Origin: Micromonospora sediminimaris
GTDB lineage: Bacteria > Actinomycetota > Actinomycetes > Mycobacteriales > Micromonosporaceae
Direction: 5' to 3'
Assembly: GCA_900112325.1 (NCBI GenBank)
Contig: FOLJ01000002.1
Location: forward strand, 434,001-498,000
DNA length: 64,000 bases
The notes under the pieces are model-generated. The model saw nothing but the letters and a program-made list of their open reading frames with translations, was not told where the DNA came from and did no database searches. The position numbers and the translations under genes were made by a program. Positions 17,272 through 24,723 of the stretch are shown here, in pieces (within the stretch, counting starts at the first letter, position 1; the number at the start of each line of letters is the position of its first letter).

Positions 17272-18276
17272 ATGCTGCTCTCTAGCATGCGCACTATGCG
17301 TGCTCGTCAAGTCACCCTCGTCGCCGTCCTCGGCATCGTGCTCGGGCTCTCCGGTACCGCCGTCGCCCACGCGGCCGACGATCCGGTGCTGACCACTCCC
17401 GGCGCACCGGTCGTGGTGGCCAACGAGCCGCACCTGCTCACCCTCACCTGGGCACCGTCGACCTGGATCGGCGAGCCGGGCGGGACGCCCATCCGGCACG
17501 AGGTGCGGGCCTGGCTCGGCCCCAACGTGTACCGCAGCCTCGGCACCACCACCGGCACCGACCTCACCCTCACCGATCTCGCGCCGGGCACCGAATACCG
17601 GCTCACCGTCTGGGCGTACACCGACGCCGGGTACTCCCTCGACTCGCCCGTGAACCCGGTGCGCACCGCTTACGGGAAGGCGCGGGTCAGCTACCGCAAC
17701 CTCAGCTGGTCACCGACGGACAGCCAGATCCAGCACGTCCTCCAGGTCGTCAACACGGGCACCGCCCCGCTCGACCTGGCGGACGTGCGGGTGCGTTACC
17801 ACCTGACGTTCGAGGGTGGAAACACCTCGCTGACCACCAACTGCGACTGGGCGGCGATCGGCTGCGCGAACGTGCACCGCCACATCCAGTTCTTCCCACC
17901 GCCCCTGCCGCCGGGCCCGCCGACCGCGCCGGTGTCGACACCGCCGGCTGCGCCATCGCCGCCCGCCTCGGGATCGTCATTGTTCCCCGCGACGACCACG
18001 TCGCCGCTGCCGCCGACCCCGACGCCCACCCCGACGGTCTTCCCGCCGCCCGGTACCCCGATCCCCGGCTGGATCGAACTGACCTTCGCCGCCGGGAAGC
18101 TGGCCCCTAGCGCGTCGACAGGCCCCATCTACCTCCGCCACCACCGGCCGAACTGGTCCGCGATCGACGAGCGCGACGACCCCAGCTGGCAGCAGGCCAC
18201 CGGCGAGTGGGCCGACAACAGCCGAGTCACCCTCGACGTCAACGACATCCGCGAGTACGGCGACACGTACGCCTGA
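17272..18276 (+). CDS. Secreted FN3-CBM3 protein with Pro-rich insertion
   Basis: Up to 334 residues; ATGs at 17272, 17287 and 17296 all give a signal peptide (QVTLVAVLGIVLGLSG...AHA). Residues ~40-135 form a fibronectin III domain (LTWAPSTW, LAPGTEYRLTVWAYT). The rest is a family-3-like carbohydrate-binding module: HVLQVVNTGTAPLDLADVRV at its start and PNWSAIDERDDPSW near the end. The CBM is interrupted after TNCDWAAIGC by a ~70-residue Pro/Thr/Ser tract. No catalytic domain is present, so it is probably a stand-alone cellulose or chitin binder. Confidence 0.75.
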   Translation: MLLSSMRTMRARQVTLVAVLGIVLGLSGTAVAHAADDPVLTTPGAPVVVANEPHLLTLTWAPSTWIGEPGGTPIRHEVRAWLGPNVYRSLGTTTGTDLTLTDLAPGTEYRLTVWAYTDAGYSLDSPVNPVRTAYGKARVSYRNLSWSPTDSQIQHVLQVVNTGTAPLDLADVRVRYHLTFEGGNTSLTTNCDWAAIGCANVHRHIQFFPPPLPPGPPTAPVSTPPAAPSPPASGSSLFPATTTSPLPPTPTPTPTVFPPPGTPIPGWIELTFAAGKLAPSASTGPIYLRHHRPNWSAIDERDDPSWQQATGEWADNSRVTLDVNDIREYGDTYA

Positions 18277-18614
18277 GCCTGGCTACCTCCCCGGCAGTCA
18301 GTAGTGGGCAAGACCCACGAGGGTTGATCCACTGGCGTAACGATGGGTGACCGGCGACTGCAAGACCGCGTCAGCCACCGCGCACGGGGCGGCCTACGGA
18401 CTCCAGCAGCCCGTCGAGCACCTCCAACTGCGCCCACCCGTTGACCCCAACCTGGCCGGAGGCTTTAACAGTGATCTCTACGCGGTCCGGGGCGGAGTCC
18501 AGGTCAGCGCGAAGATCCGGGAAGCGATCGGTCAGCAGCACGAACTCCTGGTTCGTCGAGCCGACCCAGGGCGGACCGTATCGATCTGATCGGCGAGGAA
18601 CGGTCCCGCGACGG
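18277..18614 (-). pseudogene. Intergenic region with possible gene remnant
   Basis: 338 bases between the CBM gene and the HNH gene. On the minus strand, 18371-~18590 reads as a plausible C-terminal fragment (WVGSTNQEFVLLTDRF, ending VGRPVRGG then stop) of normal amino-acid composition, but with no start codon and no ribosome site, and its frame shifts into nonsense upstream. Codon use is less GC-biased than neighbouring genes. I read it as the decayed 3' end of an unknown gene; family not recognised. Confidence 0.35.
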
Positions 18615-19970
18615 TCAGATGTCGAGGCGCTTGACCGCTTCGCTGCGGTGGCGGGCCAACGCCTCCTTGTCCGGCCGCGCCTCGACCGCCACCCGACGCA
18701 GGGGCTGGCCGTCCAGGTCAGCGTAGTGGTCAAGCCCTTCAGCGACCCGCACCCGGTACGTCCCGTCGATCCAGAGGTACCCCCGATCGAAGAGGTTGTG
18801 CAGGTCGGCCCGGAGCAGCAGGCCGTTGGGGACCCGGTTGGTGGCTGGCCCGTTGTATGGGTCGATGTGTGCCGCCTGGAGCACGACTTCCACGTCGCAG
18901 TCGCTGATCGCGCACCGTCCGCCGTACGCCGCCATCAGCCGACGCCGGAATTCAGCCTGTCCCTGGCGGGCCGTCACCTGCGCAAGCCGTCGCCGCCGCC
19001 CCTCAGGCAGGCGTGCGGGTTCAGGTGCCTGGTGGCCGTCGAGGAACTTCGACAGCTTCGCCGACTCGGCCGGATGCATCGCCCGTACCCGCTGCACAGT
19101 CGTCTCGAGCACCTCTGACCCGGCAGCCTCGGTGGCGAGCAGAAAGCGGGTGAGGGGGAGGTCCCACCGAATATCCACCCGCCAGTACACCGCTTCCTGG
19201 TCGGCGACCTCGTACGGATCCGACCAGGCAACACCCGCTGCGACGATCCGCCGATGCGGTGTCGTGGCGTAGACCCAGATCCGGTCGCCCGCCCTGATCT
19301 GGTGGAAGCACGAGGACAGGTGCCACTCGGCCACATCGCCCTCGCGAACGGAGTGGAAGGTCTCCAGGACTCCTGGATCGTCCCCCCAGCTCTCGCTCTC
19401 CTCGTTGACCGGGTAGATCCACTCCGCCGGTCTGGAGGCTCGACCGAGCACGTGGTCGACGAGAGAATAGCTGTGGCCGGCTCCGTGCATCGTCCGCACA
19501 GCCAGCAGCGGTGCCACCAGGTCGCGTACGGCGGAGGCGAAGCGCTCGTCGGTGAGAGCGGCGATAAGTTGGTCGTACCGACCGCGAACCGTGGCCTGGT
19601 CCTCGCCCGCGTCCTCGTAGTCGGACGGCTCCTCCGTGAGCCCGGGGAACGCCCGGTCGAGCGCTCGCCGGCTCGACCAGTGTCGCTTGAGGGTCGACCG
19701 TCGGACAACGACAAAGCCCTCCGGCGCCTCGTCCCCCTGACCGGTCGGCTCGTGCAGGACGAAGGTTTCCATGGTCTTCATCGACACGGCAGAGAGCCGG
19801 CGGGGCCACGTTGCCGTGCTTGGCAGGCAGGACAGCGTCCAGTACTCGCGTTCGGTGGCGGCAGCATCGGGGACCGCCACCTTCAGGTACGCCCGGTTCG
19901 CCGCCACCACCGCGTCGTAGTACGGCCCGTCCAGCAACCGGTCGAATTGACTTTTGCCGCTGCTTTGCAT
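18615..19970 (-). CDS. EVE-like/HNH endonuclease, probable modification-dependent restriction enzyme
   Basis: 451 residues from the ATG at 19970, which has AAGGAG eight bases ahead. The C-terminal ~70 residues are an HNH nuclease: CAISDCDVEVVLQAAHIDPY followed by VPNGLLLRADLHNLFD. The middle (~210-275, DRIWVYATTPHRRIVAAGV) resembles an EVE/PUA-type domain, which reads modified bases. That architecture (reader plus HNH) is that of type IV, modification-dependent restriction enzymes. The N-terminal ~200 residues are unassigned. It is divergent from a DUF4268 nuclease and helicase gene group. Confidence 0.72.
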   Translation of the reverse strand: MQSSGKSQFDRLLDGPYYDAVVAANRAYLKVAVPDAAATEREYWTLSCLPSTATWPRRLSAVSMKTMETFVLHEPTGQGDEAPEGFVVVRRSTLKRHWSSRRALDRAFPGLTEEPSDYEDAGEDQATVRGRYDQLIAALTDERFASAVRDLVAPLLAVRTMHGAGHSYSLVDHVLGRASRPAEWIYPVNEESESWGDDPGVLETFHSVREGDVAEWHLSSCFHQIRAGDRIWVYATTPHRRIVAAGVAWSDPYEVADQEAVYWRVDIRWDLPLTRFLLATEAAGSEVLETTVQRVRAMHPAESAKLSKFLDGHQAPEPARLPEGRRRRLAQVTARQGQAEFRRRLMAAYGGRCAISDCDVEVVLQAAHIDPYNGPATNRVPNGLLLRADLHNLFDRGYLWIDGTYRVRVAEGLDHYADLDGQPLRRVAVEARPDKEALARHRSEAVKRLDI

Positions 19971-20211
19971 GTCAGCCACTCCTTATCCGGCCAGGGGTCG
20001 GCATCTGCGGGCGGAACACCGCGCTGAGAGACGGGTGATGCTAGTGAATCTTCCGGATCGCGGGCGTCCCGCAGGCCTGACCGGGCCGGGTTCGGACCAT
20101 TCGGCCGACCGGCGGCAGACATCCCGGGCCATGCTCACTGACCGGCCGCAGCAAAGCCCAGCCTTCACGTGGGAAAGCGCTGGCCCGCCAGCAACCGATA
20201 CGGTCAGCCGT

Positions 20212-21180
20212 ATGACGATAGTGGACGGTGCAGCCCTGTCCGAGCTGGGCACGCTCGACGCGGTGGACATCCGCACGGTGTGGAAGCACGAGGCACACAC
20301 GTTCCCGCCGTGGCTACTCGCCAACGCCGACGTGCTCGGCGGAGTACTCGGGATGCAGCTGTCCCTTTCGGCCGCAGAGCATCCCGTCGGCGGCTTCTCC
20401 CTCGACCTCATGGGGGTCGATGAAGCGACGAACGAGACGGTCATCATCGAGAACCAGTTGGAGAGGACAGACCACAGCCATCTTGGCCAATTGCTGACGT
20501 ACGCCGGCGGTACCGACCCGGTGAATGTGGTGTGGATCGCGACGAACTTCCGTGAGGAGCACCGGGCGGCCCTGGACTGGTTGAACAACAGGACCGATGA
20601 AAACACCCGCTTCTTCGGGATCGAGATCAGTGCAGTCCGGATCGGCGACTCGCCACCGGCACCGCTGATGCGCCTGGTCGTTCAACCGAACGACTGGGGC
20701 AAGAGGGTGAAGTCCCTGGCTCAGGCTGACGCGACGATGAGCAGCAGGAGCCTTGCGTACCGGGAATTCTGGAGCAGATTCCTGAACGCCGTTCACGGCC
20801 GCGGGCTGCAGTGGACGACGTCGCTCAAGGGGCTGCCGCAGAACTGGCAGTCGCTGCCGAGCGGCACGAGTGGTCTGTCGTTCGCCTGTACGTTCGGCAG
20901 GTCGGGGCTAGGTAGCGAGATCTTCTTCCAGGACCCCGACCCCGCGGTCAACGACCAACGCTTCGCCGCCGCCCGATCGAAGCTCGAACCGTCGTACCCG
21001 ACTCTGTCGTTTGAGCCGCTCGCGGGCCGCAAGGGGTGCCGCATCGCGGAATACCGGGCCGGCGAGATCACCAGCACTGACGACTGGGACGAGTACGTCG
21101 AGTGGTTCATCGCCGCCCAGTTGCGCCTCCGCCAAGCGTTTTCCGAAGCTGGTGGCCTGTCCGCCTTGATCTCCTCCTGA
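20212..21180 (+). CDS. DUF4268 protein with PD-(D/E)xK-type nuclease domain
   Basis: 322 residues. The N-terminal half holds a restriction-like core: Asp65 in GGFSLDLMGVD and Glu80-x-Gln82 in TVIIENQLERTDHSHLGQLL (a DxnE-x-Q variant of PD-(D/E)xK, as in NucS/DUF91-like nucleases). The C-terminal ~130 residues (TSLKGLPQNWQSLPSG...) match the DUF4268 layout. Similar proteins usually occur near restriction-modification or defence genes. Here it is head of a plus-strand group with a 53-aa ORF and an SF2 helicase, and divergent from the HNH nuclease. Confidence 0.75.
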   Translation: MTIVDGAALSELGTLDAVDIRTVWKHEAHTFPPWLLANADVLGGVLGMQLSLSAAEHPVGGFSLDLMGVDEATNETVIIENQLERTDHSHLGQLLTYAGGTDPVNVVWIATNFREEHRAALDWLNNRTDENTRFFGIEISAVRIGDSPPAPLMRLVVQPNDWGKRVKSLAQADATMSSRSLAYREFWSRFLNAVHGRGLQWTTSLKGLPQNWQSLPSGTSGLSFACTFGRSGLGSEIFFQDPDPAVNDQRFAAARSKLEPSYPTLSFEPLAGRKGCRIAEYRAGEITSTDDWDEYVEWFIAAQLRLRQAFSEAGGLSALISS

Positions 21181-21191
21181 GGAGGACTGCC

Positions 21192-21353
21192 GTGCCCTTT
21201 ACGAGAAGCGACGCGCGGTGCCGCACGTGGGTGATACGGAGGATTTGGGGCCGCAATACCGAACCCACGCTGACCACTCTGCGGGACACGTTCCCGGATG
21301 CAAAGATCAGCTTCCAGCGAGCGACGCCAGAGTATGCGGGTGGGCCGGCGTGA
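21192..21353 (+). CDS. 53-residue basic ORF of unknown function
   Basis: A GTG preceded by TGAGGAGGAC, a strong ribosome site that also overlaps the end of the upstream gene, opens a 53-residue reading frame. It is rich in Arg (RCRTWVIRRIWGRN) and ends ...EYAGGPA. It is not a copy of a known domain. The position between the DUF4268 nuclease and the SF2 helicase suggests it is part of the same operon. A leader or coupling peptide is an alternative. Comparative conservation would decide. Confidence 0.45.
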   Translation: MPFTRSDARCRTWVIRRIWGRNTEPTLTTLRDTFPDAKISFQRATPEYAGGPA

Positions 21354-21402
21354 CCGCCGTTGTACCGCCGCCGCGAGGCGGGCCTCCGTGGGGCAGGGCC
21401 CG

Positions 21403-23022
21403 ATGCCAACAGCTTTGAACAAAATATCGAAGGGTAACGGGGTGCAGCGGGAGCTGATGTGGATGTTGCTGCAACACCTGCTGGCGGACCAGCCAGGCCA
21501 GAACAAGCGGCAGCTGCTGGCGGGGTTGCGGCGCCTGGGTCAGCCCAACTTGACCACAACAGACGTCAACCGGGCGCTGTACGCCAACAGCGTTTTGTTC
21601 GCTCATGATGGCGCCACGCCACCGCGTTGGCGCATGGCTGCTGAAGCGGCAGACGACTTTGCGGCGATCCTCGCGGCGGCCGCGACAGCGCTGCCAAGGT
21701 GCTATCGCGGCAACGAGCCGCGTGCCTGGCAGACCGAGGCGTTGGCCGCGTGGCGTACTCAGGGCCGACGAGGCGTCGTGGAAGCCGTCACCGGCACCGG
21801 CAAGACCACTGTCGGAGTGCTGGCGGCCGCGGCAGCCGTGGATGCCGCCGAGCGGGTACTTGTGCTCGTGCCCGGGCGTGAACTGCTCGACCAGTGGCAC
21901 GACGTGCTACGGCGTGCTCTTCCGGGCGTCCGTGTGGGTCGCTTCGGAGGCGGTCACGAGGACTCGCTCCACGACCACTCGGTCCTCGTGGCCATCGTCC
22001 ACTCTGCCGCCAGACACCAGATGTTGCCGCTGGGCGCCCCCGGCCTGCTCGTCGCCGACGAGGTGCACCGCTACGGGGCGCCAACCTTCGCCTATGCCCT
22101 CGAGCCGGGCTTCGGTGCACGGCTGGGGTTGACCGCGACGTACGCGCGCGAGGACAACGGCTTGATCGAGCACCTGGAGCCGTACTTCGGCCGGGTGGTG
22201 GCGGGATGCAGCTACGAGCGGGGCTTGACCGACGAGATCCTGGCTCCGTTTCGCGTCGGCTTTCTAGGGGTGCACTTCAGCCCGGATGAACAGGAGAGGC
22301 ACGACGAGTACGACGAGCGCGCGAGGGCTCTCCGACGCCGGATGATCTTGGACCATGGCTGCCCGGAGGAACCGTTCGGCGAGTTCATAGGTGCTGTCAA
22401 CAGGCTCAGCCAGGGCAGCGCGGCAGACCCCCGCACCAGAGACGCCCGGAATTACCTGAACGCGTTCACCAAGCGTCGTCAGGTGTTGGCCGAATGCCGC
22501 AGCAAGCAGGAAGCCCTTGCCTCACTGGCGCTCGTCTTCGCCACGGCGGACCGTGGGCTCGTCTTCGGCGAGACCACAACAAGTGCAGAACAGGCGGCGG
22601 CCGTGCTGCGTAGGAACGGTGTGCTGGCGGAAGCGTTCACCAGCGAGCTTCAGCAGCATGAACGCAAGGACCGCTTGGCAGGGTTCAGAGAAGGAAAGTT
22701 GAAGGTGCTTACCGCACCGCGGGTCCTGGACGAGGGGATCGACGTCCCTCAGGCGGAGCTCGGCGTGGTCATGGCGGGGAGCAAAAGCAAGCGCCAGATG
22801 ATCCAGCGGATGGGCCGTGTCATCCGCCCCAAGAAGGACAGACGGCCCGCAGCGTTCATCGTCCTCTACGTCAGGGGGACCGGCGAGGACCCGGACAACG
22901 GAGCGCACGAGGACTTCCGTGAGCAGCTCATCGAGGTCGCTCAGGACATCGTCGACTTCGGCCCCGACACGTCCGGCGCGGACCTACTTGCATGGTATTG
23001 CAAAGGCAGAATGGGGATTTGA
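21403..23022 (+). CDS. SF2 DEAD/DEAH-type helicase
   Basis: 539 residues from the ATG at 21403; upstream in-frame residues look non-coding. An N-terminal ~90-residue winged-helix-like part (QRELMWMLLQHLLAD, ...VNRALY) precedes the motor. Motor motifs: Q-like EPRAWQTEAL, Walker A VTGTGKTT (129-136), DEVH (219-222), SAT-like LTAT, motif VI QMIQRMGRVIRP. No nuclease domain is attached. In the same cluster with the DUF4268 nuclease and HNH nuclease it would supply the translocase/unwinding activity of a defence system. Confidence 0.85.
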   Translation: MPTALNKISKGNGVQRELMWMLLQHLLADQPGQNKRQLLAGLRRLGQPNLTTTDVNRALYANSVLFAHDGATPPRWRMAAEAADDFAAILAAAATALPRCYRGNEPRAWQTEALAAWRTQGRRGVVEAVTGTGKTTVGVLAAAAAVDAAERVLVLVPGRELLDQWHDVLRRALPGVRVGRFGGGHEDSLHDHSVLVAIVHSAARHQMLPLGAPGLLVADEVHRYGAPTFAYALEPGFGARLGLTATYAREDNGLIEHLEPYFGRVVAGCSYERGLTDEILAPFRVGFLGVHFSPDEQERHDEYDERARALRRRMILDHGCPEEPFGEFIGAVNRLSQGSAADPRTRDARNYLNAFTKRRQVLAECRSKQEALASLALVFATADRGLVFGETTTSAEQAAAVLRRNGVLAEAFTSELQQHERKDRLAGFREGKLKVLTAPRVLDEGIDVPQAELGVVMAGSKSKRQMIQRMGRVIRPKKDRRPAAFIVLYVRGTGEDPDNGAHEDFREQLIEVAQDIVDFGPDTSGADLLAWYCKGRMGI

Positions 23023-23543
23023 GGCTTTGCCGCCGAAGCACCTCACAGGTCGTCGTGGTGGAACTTCAACGTCAGCGGGGTACGGTCGCCCGCTGCTCCG
23101 GGGGCGGCTTGCCGGCGCCCGGAAGTGCACCTCGATGTCGAAAGCGAACACCCCGTAGTACCCGCCCGAGGTATACCCGCTGAACCGAACCGTGTAGGCG
23201 TCGCTGCCCGTCGGCGGGGTGACCGCGTGCGGCACCAGCCGGCCGCAGGACGCGGTGTGCCCAGGCCCGCTCCCGCTCGGTGAGGTGGCGGTGAGCGAGT
23301 AGTCCTGTTCGCCCGAGTGAATACCCCGCAGGAGATGGACAGGTCAACGGCTCGCGCGAATCTGGAAGCCACCGTCCGTACGCCACTCCTGACCACTTAA
23401 CCCAAACCCCGCCCATGCTAAAGCCCCACCCCATCCACCCCCCGCCTGCGGCGATCATGCACTTTCAGTCGGGACAAATGCGCACAGCCCGGTCATCTCG
23501 CCGACCGAAAGTGCAAGATCGACGAGTAGAGGGATATGGGTGG
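23023..23543 (-). pseudogene. Frameshifted remnant of a secreted-type protein, plus terminator
   Basis: 521 bases without an intact gene. The minus strand holds a decayed C-terminal part. One frame (~23130-23330) encodes SGEQDYSLTATSPSGSG and continues YTVRFSGYTSGGYYGVFAF, and another (23043-23070) ends PLTLKFHHDDL then stop. A frameshift near 23090 joins them. No start exists. The composition suggests a beta-rich extracellular domain. At 23453-23520 an inverted repeat lies, listed separately. Confidence 0.4.
23453..23520. terminator. Long imperfect hairpin after S-4TM gene
   Basis: GATCATGCACTTTCAGTCGG (23453-23472) pairs with 23501-23520 over 18 of 20 positions, around a 28-base loop. It lies 24 bases past the stop of the minus-strand S-4TM gene and is probably its terminator. 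Confidence 0.5.
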
Positions 23544-24479
23544 TCAGCGAGCTGCGGCACGGGGAGGGGTCAGGAGCCGGGCGTCGTGGAGGAGGCGGGT
23601 GAGGGTGGTCATGGCGGCCTGGAAGTCGTGCCGGTCCGCAGCGTGGAAGCGCCGGAAGAACCAGTCGGGCACGCGGGTCTGCCGTTGGCGGCTGCGGAAG
23701 ATCAGATCCTGGATCTGCCGGGCCAGGGTGAACAGCTCGGCGCTGCCGTGCGCGCCGTGCCGTGCCACCGTGGCGGCGATCCGCTCCTGCATCACGGCGA
23801 GGGCCTGCTCCCGTTCGGCCGCCACGTCCCGCTGGCTGCGGTAGATCTCCAGGCCGAGCAGCAGCGCGCCCAGCGACGGCACGTACCACTGGAGCAGCAG
23901 TTGCGAGACGGTCAGTCCGGCGGTCACGCCGAACACGACACCCAGCACGGCCCACACAGCCGTGCCGCCGAGTACCACGTGGGCGTAGCGGCGGCGCACC
24001 CGGGCGCCCCAGCCGAGGTTCTGCTGCTGGCAGGCGAGCACGTCGTACGGGGTAGGTAGAGCCGGCACCTCGTAGTAGTCGCGCAAGTAGCGTTCGTCGC
24101 CCCGGTAGGCCCGGTGCAGGCGGCTGACTTCCGCCGCGCTCACCTCGCCCCCAGCAGCCACAGTGTTCCACGGCAGCCCGAAGAGCCGGACGTCGAACAT
24201 CTCCTGAAGCACGGCGGCGCGGCCGAGCTGCCCGCGGGACCAGGTGCCCAACCCGACCGCGTTGGCCAGCGCCCAGAGCGCCCCGACCGCGGTGACCACC
24301 GTGGACGACACGCCGGTGAGGGCCACCACCGCGCCTGCCACACCGAGCAGGATTGAGAAGATCATTCGCAGGTTGTCGAGTCGTTGCGCTCGCGCATGAC
24401 AGCCGGACATGGCCCGCAGCAGGGCCATCATCTCGGGCTCGGTCTGGCGGCTGAGCAGGGACTTGGCGGGGTCGGTCAC
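23544..24479 (-). CDS. S-4TM family predicted pore-forming effector
   Basis: 311 residues; GTG start behind GGGAGG. Four transmembrane segments occur in two hairpins (~39-57, 60-78, 168-190, 196-213). Between the pairs is the family's cytoplasmic core: LQEMFDVRLFGLPWN (91-105) and ACQQQNLGWGARVRRRY (149-165), matching the conserved EFD, LPWN and CQ-x-N signatures of S-4TM proteins. These are predicted effectors that permeabilise the inner membrane in conflict systems. Here it is divergent from a kinase-like membrane protein, not a cyclic-nucleotide synthase. The adjacent terminator suggests it is monocistronic. Confidence 0.85.
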   Translation of the reverse strand: MTDPAKSLLSRQTEPEMMALLRAMSGCHARAQRLDNLRMIFSILLGVAGAVVALTGVSSTVVTAVGALWALANAVGLGTWSRGQLGRAAVLQEMFDVRLFGLPWNTVAAGGEVSAAEVSRLHRAYRGDERYLRDYYEVPALPTPYDVLACQQQNLGWGARVRRRYAHVVLGGTAVWAVLGVVFGVTAGLTVSQLLLQWYVPSLGALLLGLEIYRSQRDVAAEREQALAVMQERIAATVARHGAHGSAELFTLARQIQDLIFRSRQRQTRVPDWFFRRFHAADRHDFQAAMTTLTRLLHDARLLTPPRAAAR

Positions 24480-24723
24480 GATGGCCTCCCGGGTCCGGTA
24501 CCCGATTCTAAATCCAGACCGCTAGATGTCACCCACCGTTCTGTCATCGCAGCGCAAGGTGATCCACTAGTTACCTTTTAGTAGTTTTCGGGCCGGGATG
24601 CAGAGAACATTCTGATTAAGCCCACAGTCAGCTACATTGAGCCGTCACGCAGTGGAACGTGCGGCTGGACCGGGCGGGCTGTAGCCCATCCCGTTCCTTG
24701 TCCCCGAAGGGTCAACGACGCAG

